The notes under the pieces: model-generated
What the model was told of the DNA's origin: nothing
The model's input: only the letters and a program-made list of their open reading frames with translations
Database searches by the model: none
Position numbers and translations under genes: made by a program
Assembly: GCA_030918015.1 (NCBI GenBank)
Contig: JAUPTP010000058.1
Location: 1-8,771, forward strand
DNA: 8,771 bases
Direction: 5' to 3'
Origin: Pseudomonadota bacterium
GTDB taxonomy: Bacteria; Pseudomonadota; Gammaproteobacteria; Burkholderiales; Burkholderiaceae_C
Part shown: positions 1-6,218 of the stretch, one piece after another
Position numbering within the stretch: position 1 is the first letter of the stretch
Layout of the letters: each line of letters begins with the position of its first letter

Positions 1-145
1 TGTCGCTGCTTCCGTTTTTTCCAAGAACTTCAATTTGCAATCAGTTTATCGAGATTCATGCTCGATTACCCCAGACGCCACCGTAAATTTCGCACGGCGA
101 TCCCCAGACAAGAGGCCGCGAAAGAATTTATTTGTCAATAAAATG
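1..145. other. left-edge stretch with no supported gene
   Basis: This stretch is visibly less GC-rich than the rest of the window and contains T- and A-runs (15-20, 139-151). No reading frame here has family-like content. It lies beyond the terminator of the first binding-protein gene, so it is probably intergenic or the edge of a neighbouring gene outside the window. A perfect TTGACA hexamer exists on the minus strand at 133-138, but no acceptable -10 box follows at the right distance. Confidence 0.5.
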
Positions 146-174
146 AAAAAACCGACAGATTTTCAATCTGTCGG
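146..174 (-). terminator. intrinsic terminator of the downstream binding-protein gene
   Basis: A perfect 10-bp stem (152-161 pairing with 165-174, CCGACAGATT / AATCTGTCGG) closes a 3-nt loop. On the minus strand it is followed directly by six T residues (151-146). It begins 42 nt past the stop codon at 217. This is a textbook rho-independent terminator reading leftward; the plus strand has no T-run after the stem, so it is unidirectional. Confidence 0.93.
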
Positions 175-216
175 CCCTGATAGGAAACGAGATCGGGGAT
201 CACCCCGATGCCAGCA

Positions 217-1299
217 TCACAGTTTCTGCGCTTGCATGAAGTCGTCGAAGCCGGCTTCGGCGAAGCGGAACCACAGGTTCTGGTCCGCGCGGAACTTGGC
301 GTAGTCGGCGTAGACCTTCTTCCAGTTCGGATTCTTGTCCGACAGTTCGCCGTACAGCGCCATCGACTCCTTGAACGCCGCCTCCATCACATCCTTCGGG
401 AAGCGGAACAGCTTGGTGCCGCCGGCCACCAGCTGCTTGAGCGCCACCGGGTTCTTGGCGTCATAGCGAGCCTGCATGTCGACATGCGCGCAGGCGGCTG
501 CCGCCTCGACGATGGCCTTGTACTCGCCGCTGAGGGCCTCGTAGGCCTTCGTGTTGATGAAGAAGTCGAGCTGCGGGCCGCCTTCCCACCAGGCCGGATA
601 GGCGTAGTTGGGCGCCACCTTGTTGAAGCCCAGCTTCTGGTCGTCGTACGGGCCGATCCACTCGGCCGCGTCGATCGTGCCCTTCTCCAGCGCCTGGTAG
701 ATCTCGCCGCCGGGGATGTTCTGCGGCACGCCGCCCAGACGCTCGACCACCTTGCCCGCGAAGCCGCCGACCCGGAACTTCAGGCCCTTCATGTCGGCGA
801 TCGACTGCACAGGCTTGCGGTACCAGCCGCCCATCTGCGCGCCGGTGTTGCCGCCGGGGAAGCTGACGATGTTGTACTGCGCGTAGAACTCGCGCATCAG
901 CTTCAGGCCGTTGCCCTCCATCATCCAGGCCGTCATCTGGCGGCTGTTGAGGCCGAACGGGATGGCGCAGCCCATCGCGAAGGTCTCGTCCTTGCCGAAG
1001 TAGTAATACGGCGCGGTGTGACCGATCTCGATCGTTCCGCTTTGCAGCCCGTCGACGACGCCAAAGGCCGGCATCAGCTCCCCGCCCGGGTGAACGGAGA
1101 CCTGAAACTTGCCGCCGGTCATTTCCGAGACCTTCTTCGAGAAGGTTTCGGCCGCCCCGAAAATCGTGTCGAGCGATTTGGGGAAACTCGAGGCCAGACG
1201 CCAGCGGACGTTGGCCTGCGCGTGCACGATGGCCGGCGCGGCCCCTGCAGCGAGGACACCGGCCAGGCCGGCATGTCGGACGAAGGCTCGACGCTCCAT
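217..1299 (-). CDS. TRAP transporter solute-binding protein, TakP-like (copy A)
   Basis: Periplasmic binding protein of the DctP superfamily, expected to deliver an organic acid to a TRAP permease. It has 360 residues, the usual family length. Residues 1-28 form a Tat-type signal peptide: RRAFVR followed by an Ala/Gly/Leu-rich segment and a VHA|QA cleavage site. The mature protein carries family signatures, including SSFPKSLDTIFG near 37-48, GNTGAQMGGW at 150-159, the conserved Arg of LKFRVGG (R176) and AEWIGPYDD at 212-220. From memory of the TakP structure, the Glu-Trp pair (213-214) and Gln155 match its ligand/sodium site, so a 2-oxo monocarboxylate such as pyruvate is a reasonable but untested ligand. 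The start at 1299 has AGGAG 8 nt upstream; a 13-residue longer frame exists but loses this fit. The neighbour at 1449-2531 is a paralogue about 90% identical. Codons in its outer parts are more A/T-ending than in that paralogue. No dctQ/dctM permease genes lie in the window. Confidence 0.93.
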   Translation of the reverse strand: MERRAFVRHAGLAGVLAAGAAPAIVHAQANVRWRLASSFPKSLDTIFGAAETFSKKVSEMTGGKFQVSVHPGGELMPAFGVVDGLQSGTIEIGHTAPYYYFGKDETFAMGCAIPFGLNSRQMTAWMMEGNGLKLMREFYAQYNIVSFPGGNTGAQMGGWYRKPVQSIADMKGLKFRVGGFAGKVVERLGGVPQNIPGGEIYQALEKGTIDAAEWIGPYDDQKLGFNKVAPNYAYPAWWEGGPQLDFFINTKAYEALSGEYKAIVEAAAACAHVDMQARYDAKNPVALKQLVAGGTKLFRFPKDVMEAAFKESMALYGELSDKNPNWKKVYADYAKFRADQNLWFRFAEAGFDDFMQAQKL

Positions 1300-1334
1300 G
1301 AACTTGTCTCCTGAATCAGCGGAATCACCAGACG

Positions 1335-1374
1335 ACACCGCCCGGCGTGCCGCAGAGGGCAGGCCGGGCGGTGT
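1335..1374 (-). other. strong hairpin in the leader of binding-protein copy A
   Basis: A perfect 12-bp inverted repeat (1335-1346 with 1363-1374) continues, after one mismatch, with 4 more base pairs (1348-1351 with 1358-1361) around a 6-nt loop. No T-run follows on either strand, so it is not a standard intrinsic terminator. It sits between the stop of copy B and the ribosome-binding site of copy A. If the TAGAAT box at 1382-1387 is a real -10, transcription would begin at about 1375 and the hairpin would form the extreme 5' end of the mRNA. Likely roles are mRNA stabilisation or partial read-through control; this is inference. Confidence 0.7.
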
Positions 1375-1381
1375 GGGGCCG

Positions 1382-1410
1382 ATTCTAGGAAGCGAACCCG
1401 GATCTGTCGG
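1382..1410 (-). promoter_or_regulatory. candidate promoter of binding-protein copy A
   Basis: On the minus strand, CCGACA (1410-1405) and TAGAAT (1387-1382) are separated by 17 nt, matching 4/6 and 5/6 positions of the sigma-70 consensus. The box and its surroundings recur upstream of copy B (13 of 15 bases of CTAGAATCGGC and neighbours), which supports inheritance through the duplication. Predicted from sequence only. Confidence 0.45.
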
Positions 1411-1448
1411 GCGGGGTTACCCCAGCGCCCGTCCAGGCGGCATGCCGG

Positions 1449-2531
1449 TCACAGCTTCTGGGCCTGCATGAAGTCGTCGAAGCCGGCCTCGGCGAAGCGG
1501 AACCACAGGTTCTGGTCCGCGCGGAACTTGGCGAAGTCGCTGTAGACCTTCTTCCAGTTCGGATTCTTGTCCGACAGCTCGCTGTACAGCGCCATCGATT
1601 CCTTGAACGCCGCCTCCATCACGTCCTTCGGGAAGCGGAACAGCTTGGTGCCGCCGGCCACCAGCTGCTTGAGCGCGCCCGGGTTCTTGGCGTCGTACTT
1701 GGCCTGCATGTCGACGTGGGCGTAGGCCGAAGCAGCCTCGACGATGGCCTTGTACTCGGCGCTGAGGGCGTTGTAGGCCTTCTGGTTGATGAACAGGTCG
1801 ATCTGCGGACCACCCTCCCACCAGGCCGGATAGGCGTAGTTGGGCGCCACCTTGTTGAAGCCCAGCTTCTGGTCGTCGTACGGGCCGATCCACTCGGCCG
1901 CGTCGATCGTGCCCTTCTCCAGCGCCTGGTAGATCTCGCCGCCGGGGATGTTCTGCGGCACGCCGCCCAGGCGCTCGACCACCTTGCCCGCGAAGCCGCC
2001 GACCCGGAACTTCAGGCCCTTCATGTCGGCGATCGACTGCACAGGCTTGCGGTACCAGCCGCCCATCTGCGCACCGGTGTTGCCGCAGGGGAAGCTGATC
2101 ATGTTGTACTGCGCGTAGAACTCGCGCATCAGCTTCAGGCCGTTGCCCTCCATCATCCAGGCCGTCATCTGGCGGCTGTTCATGCCGAAGGGGATGGCCG
2201 CGCCCAGCGCGAAGGTCTCGTCCTTGCCGAAGAAGTAGTACGGCACGGTGTGGCAGGCCTCGATGGTGCCGTTCTGCACGCCGTCGACCACGCCGAACGG
2301 GGGCATCAGCTCGCCGCCCGGATGCACCGAGATCTGGAACTTGCCCCCCGACATCTCGCCCACCTTCTTCGCGAAGGTCTCGGCGCCACCGAAGATGGTG
2401 TCGAGCGACTTCGGGAAGCTGGAGGCCAGACGCCAGCGGATGTTGGCCTGGGCATGCACGACGGCCGGAGCAGCGCCGGCGGCCAGAACGCCAGCCAGGC
2501 CTGTTTGGCGGATGAAGGAACGACGTTCCAT
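1449..2531 (-). CDS. TRAP transporter solute-binding protein, TakP-like (copy B)
   Basis: Paralogue of the neighbouring gene with the same length (360 residues) and no indels by eye. The Tat-type signal has RRSFIR, then a hydrophobic Ala/Gly stretch and VHA|QA at residues 26-28. Ligand-lobe signatures are all present: GNTGAQMGGW (150-159), R176 in LKFRVGG, and AEWIGPYDD (212-220). I count about 36 amino-acid differences from copy A. None falls in residues 150-243, and many fall in residues 49-117 of the first lobe, including EACHTVPYYF here versus EIGHTAPYYY there. The family captures carboxylates in the periplasm for a DctQM permease; a TakP-like 2-oxoacid ligand is inferred by resemblance. 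Start 2531 has AGGAG 8 nt upstream (2540-2544), the same spacing as in copy A. It lies 125 bp downstream of pmbA, behind a probable terminator, so it is likely an independent unit. Confidence 0.93.
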   Translation of the reverse strand: MERRSFIRQTGLAGVLAAGAAPAVVHAQANIRWRLASSFPKSLDTIFGGAETFAKKVGEMSGGKFQISVHPGGELMPPFGVVDGVQNGTIEACHTVPYYFFGKDETFALGAAIPFGMNSRQMTAWMMEGNGLKLMREFYAQYNMISFPCGNTGAQMGGWYRKPVQSIADMKGLKFRVGGFAGKVVERLGGVPQNIPGGEIYQALEKGTIDAAEWIGPYDDQKLGFNKVAPNYAYPAWWEGGPQIDLFINQKAYNALSAEYKAIVEAASAYAHVDMQAKYDAKNPGALKQLVAGGTKLFRFPKDVMEAAFKESMALYSELSDKNPNWKKVYSDFAKFRADQNLWFRFAEAGFDDFMQAQKL

Positions 2532-2559
2532 GCAGATGGCTCCTGAAGGGGTAGTGTCG

Positions 2560-2591
2560 AAAAATCGGCTCTGCCGATGTCGGAGCCGATT
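2560..2591 (-). terminator. intrinsic terminator between pmbA and binding-protein copy B
   Basis: A perfect 9-bp stem AATCGGCTC / GAGCCGATT (2563-2571 with 2583-2591) has an 11-nt loop. On the minus strand a run of five T begins in the last stem bases and continues past the stem (2564-2560). It lies 66 nt after the pmbA stop and most simply ends that transcript. The left arm overlaps a TAGAAT box (2589-2594), so an attenuator role in the leader of copy B is a less likely alternative. Confidence 0.72.
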
Positions 2592-2594
2592 CTA
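2589..2594 (-). promoter_or_regulatory. candidate -10 box of binding-protein copy B
   Basis: Minus-strand TAGAAT lies in a context (TCTAGAATCGGCTCC) nearly identical to the box before copy A. No convincing -35 lies 16-18 nt upstream (TGGCCG is the best at 17 nt). Support comes mainly from conservation between the two leaders. It overlaps the stem of the pmbA terminator. Confidence 0.33.
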
Positions 2595-2656
2595 GAAAAC
2601 CCCCTCCCGGGCGGCCATGCGGCTAACCCCTGCGCAGGATTACTTAGGGTGCAGGG

Positions 2657-4090
2657 TCAATGCCCGGCGACCATCATGCGGTCGACCAGCACCGAGCCGA
2701 GGGTTCGGCTGCCGGAGGTGTATTCGTCGGCGCCGACGGCCACGATGCCGCGCAGCATGTCGCGCAGGTTGCCGGCGATGGTGATCTCGTCGACCGGATA
2801 GGCGATGCGCCCGTTCTCGACCCAGAAGCCGGCGGCGCCGCGCGAGTAGTCGCCCGTCACGTAGTTGACGCCCTGGCCCATCAGCTCGATGACGAACAGG
2901 CCGCGGCCGAGCTTGCGGATCATCTCGTCGAGGTTGTCGCCGGCCTGGGTCAGGCGGCTCGACAGCCGCATGTTCTGCGCGCCGCCGGCATGGCCGGTGG
3001 TCTTCATGCCCAGCTTGCGCGCCGAGTAGCTCGACAGGAAATAGCCCTGGGTCACGCCCGCCTCGACCACCTGGCGGGCCTGGGTGCGCACGCCCTCGTC
3101 GTCGAAGGGCGCGCTGCCCTTGGCCTTGGCGATGAAGGGATCCTCGTGGATGTCGATGTGCTCGGGGAAGACCTGCTGGCCCAGGCTGTCGGCCAGGAAG
3201 CTGGTGCGGCGGTAGAGCGCGCCGCCGCTGGTGGCCTGGACATAGGCGCCGAGCAGGCCGGAGGCCACCGTCGACTCGAACAGCACCGGCACCTCGCCGG
3301 TGGCGACCTTGCGGCCCTTCAGGCGCGACAGCGCCCGCTCGGCGGCGTAGCGGCCCACCGCCTCGGGCGAGGCCAGATCGGCCTTGTCGCGCGCCGAGCT
3401 GTACCAGGAGTCGCGCTGCATCTGCGCGCCGCGCCCGGCGATCGGCGAGACCGACATCGAGTGGCGCGAGCTGGCATAGCCGCCGCGGAAGCCCCGGCTG
3501 TTGCCGGCGAAGAAATGCGACTGCTGCGCCGACACGCCCGCACCGTCGGAGTTGGTGATGCGCCGGTCCACGCCCATCGCCGCGGCCTCGCAGCGCAGCG
3601 CCATCTCGGCGGCGGCCTCGGCGTCGACCAGCCAGGGATGGAAGAGGTCAAGCCGGCATTCGGCCGCCTCGCCCAGCGCGAGGTCCTCGATGTCGGGCAG
3701 GCCGGCGGCCGGATCCTCGGCGGTGAAGCGGGCGATGTCGTAGGCGGCCTGCACCGTCTGGCGCAGCGCCTGCGGCGAGAAGTCGGAGGTGCTGGCATTG
3801 CCGCGGCGCTGGCCGAGGTAGACGGTCACGCCGACCGCCTTGTCGCGATTGCGCTCGACATTCTCGAGCCGGCCCTTGCGCACCGACACCGACAGGCCCG
3901 AGCCCTCGGAGACCTCGACGCCGGCGTCGCTGGCGCCGAGCGACTTCGCGATCTCCAGCGTCTGCTCGACCAGGTCGGCGAACTGCGCGCGGCTGTAGGC
4001 GAAGCCGGCCTCCGGGGCCTGGGCAGACACGGTCGCGGCAGCCGGAGCTGCAGCCTTCGAACGGGACGGACGGCGGGTCTTGGCGGTCAT
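2657..4090 (-). CDS. pmbA: PmbA/TldE, non-catalytic partner of the TldD metalloprotease
   Basis: In E. coli, TldD and PmbA (TldE) form a cytoplasmic protease complex that trims peptides such as microcin B17 precursor and degrades CcdA. This protein has 477 residues, slightly longer than the roughly 450 of E. coli PmbA; the excess is an Ala/Lys/Arg-rich N-terminus (residues 1-28). Conserved blocks include VRKGRLENVERNRD (70-83), an ALYRRTSFLADSLG block (291-304), FDDEGVRTQ (329-337), and NYVTGDYSRGAAGFWVENG (409-427) followed by YPVDEITIAGNL (431-442). There is no HExxxH zinc motif, as expected for the PmbA/TldE branch rather than TldD. An upstream in-frame extension of 31 residues exists from a GTG at 4183, but family similarity begins well after the ATG at 4090 and a -10-like TATGAT sits between the two. 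The ribosome-binding site is weak. It is divergent from yjgA, the same neighbourhood as in E. coli. Confidence 0.95.
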   Translation of the reverse strand: MTAKTRRPSRSKAAAPAAATVSAQAPEAGFAYSRAQFADLVEQTLEIAKSLGASDAGVEVSEGSGLSVSVRKGRLENVERNRDKAVGVTVYLGQRRGNASTSDFSPQALRQTVQAAYDIARFTAEDPAAGLPDIEDLALGEAAECRLDLFHPWLVDAEAAAEMALRCEAAAMGVDRRITNSDGAGVSAQQSHFFAGNSRGFRGGYASSRHSMSVSPIAGRGAQMQRDSWYSSARDKADLASPEAVGRYAAERALSRLKGRKVATGEVPVLFESTVASGLLGAYVQATSGGALYRRTSFLADSLGQQVFPEHIDIHEDPFIAKAKGSAPFDDEGVRTQARQVVEAGVTQGYFLSSYSARKLGMKTTGHAGGAQNMRLSSRLTQAGDNLDEMIRKLGRGLFVIELMGQGVNYVTGDYSRGAAGFWVENGRIAYPVDEITIAGNLRDMLRGIVAVGADEYTSGSRTLGSVLVDRMMVAGH

Positions 4091-4185
4091 GGACAGGCGA
4101 GGCTGGGGGTGGTCGCTCGTATCATAGCTGCCGTCCCCAATGGGGGCAGCCCGACCCGTGCGGTCCCCGAGCCCCCCTCTCACCC
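4091..4185. promoter_or_regulatory. divergent promoter region between pmbA and yjgA
   Basis: This 95-bp spacer must drive both genes. On the minus strand, TATGAT (4126-4121, 5/6 match to the -10 consensus) lies 30 nt before the pmbA start, without a good -35. An imperfect inverted repeat follows (GCTGC at 4127-4131 pairs with GCAGC at 4146-4150, with CCCC/GGGG inside). I see no clear plus-strand promoter and no strong Shine-Dalgarno sequence before yjgA. Confidence 0.42.
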
Positions 4186-4827
4186 ATGCACCCGAATTAC
4201 CACTTCGATCACGACGACGGCGCCGACGACGGCGACCACGACGAGGACTTCTCCGGCCGCCCCAGCAAGACGCGGCTGAAGAAGCAGATGCACGACCTGC
4301 AGGCCCTGGGCAAGGAGCTCGACGAGATGCCGGCGCACCGCCTGAAGGCGATCGTCGGCATCCCTGAGTCGCTGCTCGACGCGCTGCTCGATCTCAAGCG
4401 CATCCGCTCGCACGAGGGCCGCCGGCGCCAGCTGCAGTACATCGGCAAGATCATGCGCGGCATCGATGCCGAGCCGCTGCGCGAGGCGGTGGCCTCCTTC
4501 AAGCTGCCCGGCGCCAAGGAAACCCTGGCGCTGCACACCGCCGAGCGCTGGCGCGACCGCCTGATCGCCGAGGACGACGCCGTCACCCAGTGGATGAGCG
4601 AGCACCCCGGCACCGACGCGCAGGCGCTGCGCACGCTGATCCGCAACGCGCGCAAGGACCAGGCCACGGCCGCGGCAGCCGCCGCCCAGGGCGCCGAGGC
4701 CCCGACCGAGCGCAAGGGCCGCGCCTATCGCGAGCTGTTCCAGCAGATCAAGGCCACGCTGGCCGCGGCCGCCGCCGCAGCCGCCCCGGACGACGACGCC
4801 GACGACCAGGAGGACGACGATGAGTGA
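4186..4827 (+). CDS. yjgA: ribosome-associated protein YjgA/DarP (DUF615)
   Basis: The DUF615 protein YjgA (renamed DarP in E. coli) binds late 50S ribosomal precursors and assists maturation at the peptidyl-transferase centre. The product has 213 residues, against about 183 in E. coli. The DUF615 core spans roughly residues 24-175: RPSKTRLKKQMHDLQALGKE, then a region around IPESLLDALLDLKRI and EGRRRQLQYIGKIMR, which is the most recognisable stretch. Both ends are unusual: a His/Asp-rich head (YHFDHDDGADDGDHDED) and a tail of Ala runs and Asp/Glu residues. The core is basic, so the protein is strongly bipolar in charge. The last 8 nt overlap mog, whose ribosome-binding site lies inside this gene's final codons. 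It is divergent from pmbA, as in E. coli. The ATG at 4186 has no strong upstream Shine-Dalgarno sequence but gives the expected N-terminus. Confidence 0.93.
   Translation: MHPNYHFDHDDGADDGDHDEDFSGRPSKTRLKKQMHDLQALGKELDEMPAHRLKAIVGIPESLLDALLDLKRIRSHEGRRRQLQYIGKIMRGIDAEPLREAVASFKLPGAKETLALHTAERWRDRLIAEDDAVTQWMSEHPGTDAQALRTLIRNARKDQATAAAAAAQGAEAPTERKGRAYRELFQQIKATLAAAAAAAAPDDDADDQEDDDE
4808..4813 (+). promoter_or_regulatory. ribosome-binding site of mog within yjgA
   Basis: AGGAGG, a complete anti-16S match, lies 6 nt before the mog ATG at 4820. It is formed by the CAG GAG GAC codons of the acidic YjgA tail. Together with the 8-nt ATG...TGA overlap it indicates translational coupling, and it settles the mog start. 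Confidence 0.85.
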
Positions 4828-5446
4828 CGCCACCGCCCTGCCCCCGCCCGAGCCGCTGCGCATCGGCCTGGTCTCGATCAGCGACCGCGCCAGCAGCGGC
4901 GTCTACGAGGACAAGGGGCTGCCGGCGCTGCAGGACTGGATGGCGCGCGCGCTGCACAACCCGGTCACCTGGGTCACCCGGCTGATCCCGGACGAGCAGG
5001 AGGGCATCAGCGCGACGCTGCGCGAGCTGGTCGACGCCGAGCAGTGCGACCTGGTGCTGACCACCGGCGGCACCGGCCCGTCGCCGCGCGACGTCACGCC
5101 CGAGGCCACGCTGGCGGTGGCCGACAAGGTCATGCCGGGCTTCGGCGAGCAGATGCGCCAGATCAGCCTGCGCTTCGTGCCGACCGCGATCCTGTCGCGC
5201 CAGGTGGCGGTGATCCGCGGCCGCGCGCTGATCCTGAACCTGCCGGGCCAGCCCAGGTCGATCGCCGAGACGCTGGAGGGCCTGCCGGGCGCGCAGCCGC
5301 CCTGCCCGGGCATCTTCGCCGCGGTGCCCTACTGCATCGACCTGATCGGCGGGCCCTACATCGAGACGCGCGAATCGGTCATCAGCGCCTTCCGGCCGAA
5401 GACCGCACGCCGCCCCTCCCGGGACGAGGCCCAAACGGCTACTTGA
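4820..5446 (+). CDS. mog: molybdopterin adenylyltransferase Mog
   Basis: Mog transfers AMP from ATP to molybdopterin, activating it for molybdate insertion in cytoplasmic molybdenum cofactor synthesis. The MoCF/MogA-type fold shows in order: [19 protein letters not shown] (15-33), IPDEQ (56-60) with an Asp matching the family's conserved acidic residue, [20 protein letters not shown] (78-97), which is the hallmark nucleotide/pterin-binding loop, and the LPG turn at 141-143. The length of 208 residues is close to the family's roughly 195, with a slightly longer, Arg-rich C-terminus. It is distinguished from MoaB by the long form with a C-terminal region reading [20 protein letters not shown] (161-180). 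It overlaps yjgA by 8 nt upstream with a strong internal Shine-Dalgarno sequence. Its stop overlaps the end of convergent cysE by 8 bp. No other molybdenum-cofactor gene is present, so the coupling to yjgA looks positional rather than functional. Confidence 0.95.
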   Translation: MSDATALPPPEPLRIGLVSISDRASSGVYEDKGLPALQDWMARALHNPVTWVTRLIPDEQEGISATLRELVDAEQCDLVLTTGGTGPSPRDVTPEATLAVADKVMPGFGEQMRQISLRFVPTAILSRQVAVIRGRALILNLPGQPRSIAETLEGLPGAQPPCPGIFAAVPYCIDLIGGPYIETRESVISAFRPKTARRPSRDEAQTAT

Positions 5447-6218
5447 CCAGCCGGTTCAGCCGCTCGGCGTCGAACTGCTCGGTGCGGTGCGCCTCGTCGG
5501 GCACGCAAGGGTCGGCCGGCAGCTCGCGGGCGCGCGCCGAGAGCTTCTCGATCGCCTGCCACAGCAGGGCGATCTGGTGCTCGTGGCTGGAGGCGTTGTC
5601 GATCAGGCCCTTCATCGCCTGCGCGACCGGATCCTCGCCCTGGGTCACGCCGTAGGCGGAGAAGCCCATGCGGGCGGCTGCGGCCTCGCGCTGGGCGTCC
5701 TGCTGCGCGGCGATGATGCGTGCCGGGTTGCCCACCGCGGTGGCGCCGTCGGGCACCGGCTTGGTCACCACGGCACCGGAGCCCACGCGCGCGCCGTCGC
5801 CCACCGTGAAGCCGCCCAGCACGCAGGCATTGGCGCCGACGATCACGCCGCGGCCCAGCGTCGGGTGGCGCTTGGCGCCCTTGACCAGCGAGGTGCCGCC
5901 CAGCGTCACGCCCTGGTAGATGGTGCAGTCGTCGCCGACCTCGGCCATCTCGCCGATGACGATGCCCATGCCGTGGTCGATGAAGACCCGCCGGCCGAAG
6001 GTGGCGCCGGGATGGATCTCGATGCCGGTCAGGAAGCGGCCCCAGTGCGACAGCCAGCGCCCCAGCCACTTGAAGTCGCGCACCCAGAACCAGTGCGCCA
6101 GACGCTGGATCCACAGCGCATGCAGGCCCGGATAACAGGTCAGCACCTCCAGGCGCGAGCGGGCGGCCGGATCGCGTTCGAGGATGCAGTCGATGTCTTC
6201 TTTCAGGCGGCGGAACAT
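5439..6218 (-). CDS. cysE: serine O-acetyltransferase CysE
   Basis: CysE makes O-acetylserine from serine and acetyl-CoA, the first step of cysteine synthesis in the cytoplasm. It is 259 residues long and of the short type, starting close to the hexapeptide domain rather than with the full E. coli helical N-domain. The left-handed beta-helix runs from about residue 63 to 170 with hexapeptide repeats. [18 protein letters not shown] holds the catalytic His (H82) in its DH pair, and KRHPTLG holds the second conserved His (H118); GVTLGGTS (103-110) contributes to acetyl-CoA and serine binding. [16 protein letters not shown] (155-170) closes the helix. After it comes an 89-residue helical, charged tail ending in LVK. 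It therefore lacks the terminal Ile that docks into CysK in E. coli. The gene lies 76 bp downstream of trmJ on the same strand and probably forms an operon. No convincing Shine-Dalgarno sequence precedes the ATG. Confidence 0.96.
   Translation of the reverse strand: MFRRLKEDIDCILERDPAARSRLEVLTCYPGLHALWIQRLAHWFWVRDFKWLGRWLSHWGRFLTGIEIHPGATFGRRVFIDHGMGIVIGEMAEVGDDCTIYQGVTLGGTSLVKGAKRHPTLGRGVIVGANACVLGGFTVGDGARVGSGAVVTKPVPDGATAVGNPARIIAAQQDAQREAAAARMGFSAYGVTQGEDPVAQAMKGLIDNASSHEHQIALLWQAIEKLSARARELPADPCVPDEAHRTEQFDAERLNRLVK

Noticed and set aside
208..1314. Plus-strand open frame of 368 codons across binding-protein copy A, with a similar one (1716-2546) across copy B
   Set aside because: Similarity between the two antisense frames is a by-product of the gene duplication on the minus strand. 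Neither shows a recognisable domain.
1300..1338. 13-residue longer start for binding-protein copy A
   Set aside because: It would precede the twin-arginine signal with an acidic, Ser-rich stretch. The paralogue starts at the MERR position and both genes have AGGAG 8 nt before it.
2965..3200. Possible zinc-protease motif in PmbA (EHIDIHED segment)
   Set aside because: The spacing does not fit HExxxH, and PmbA/TldE proteins are known to lack the zinc site found in TldD.
4091..4183. 31-residue N-terminal extension of pmbA from a GTG at 4183
   Set aside because: It would cover the -10-like box and nearly meet the divergent yjgA start. The family alignment begins downstream of the ATG at 4090.
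2660..4279. Long open frame of 539 codons on the plus strand, opposite pmbA
   Set aside because: Composition is the Ala/Gly/Arg/Leu/His-rich pattern of an antisense shadow in GC-rich DNA. The opposite strand encodes an unmistakable PmbA, and there are no motifs or a ribosome-binding site.
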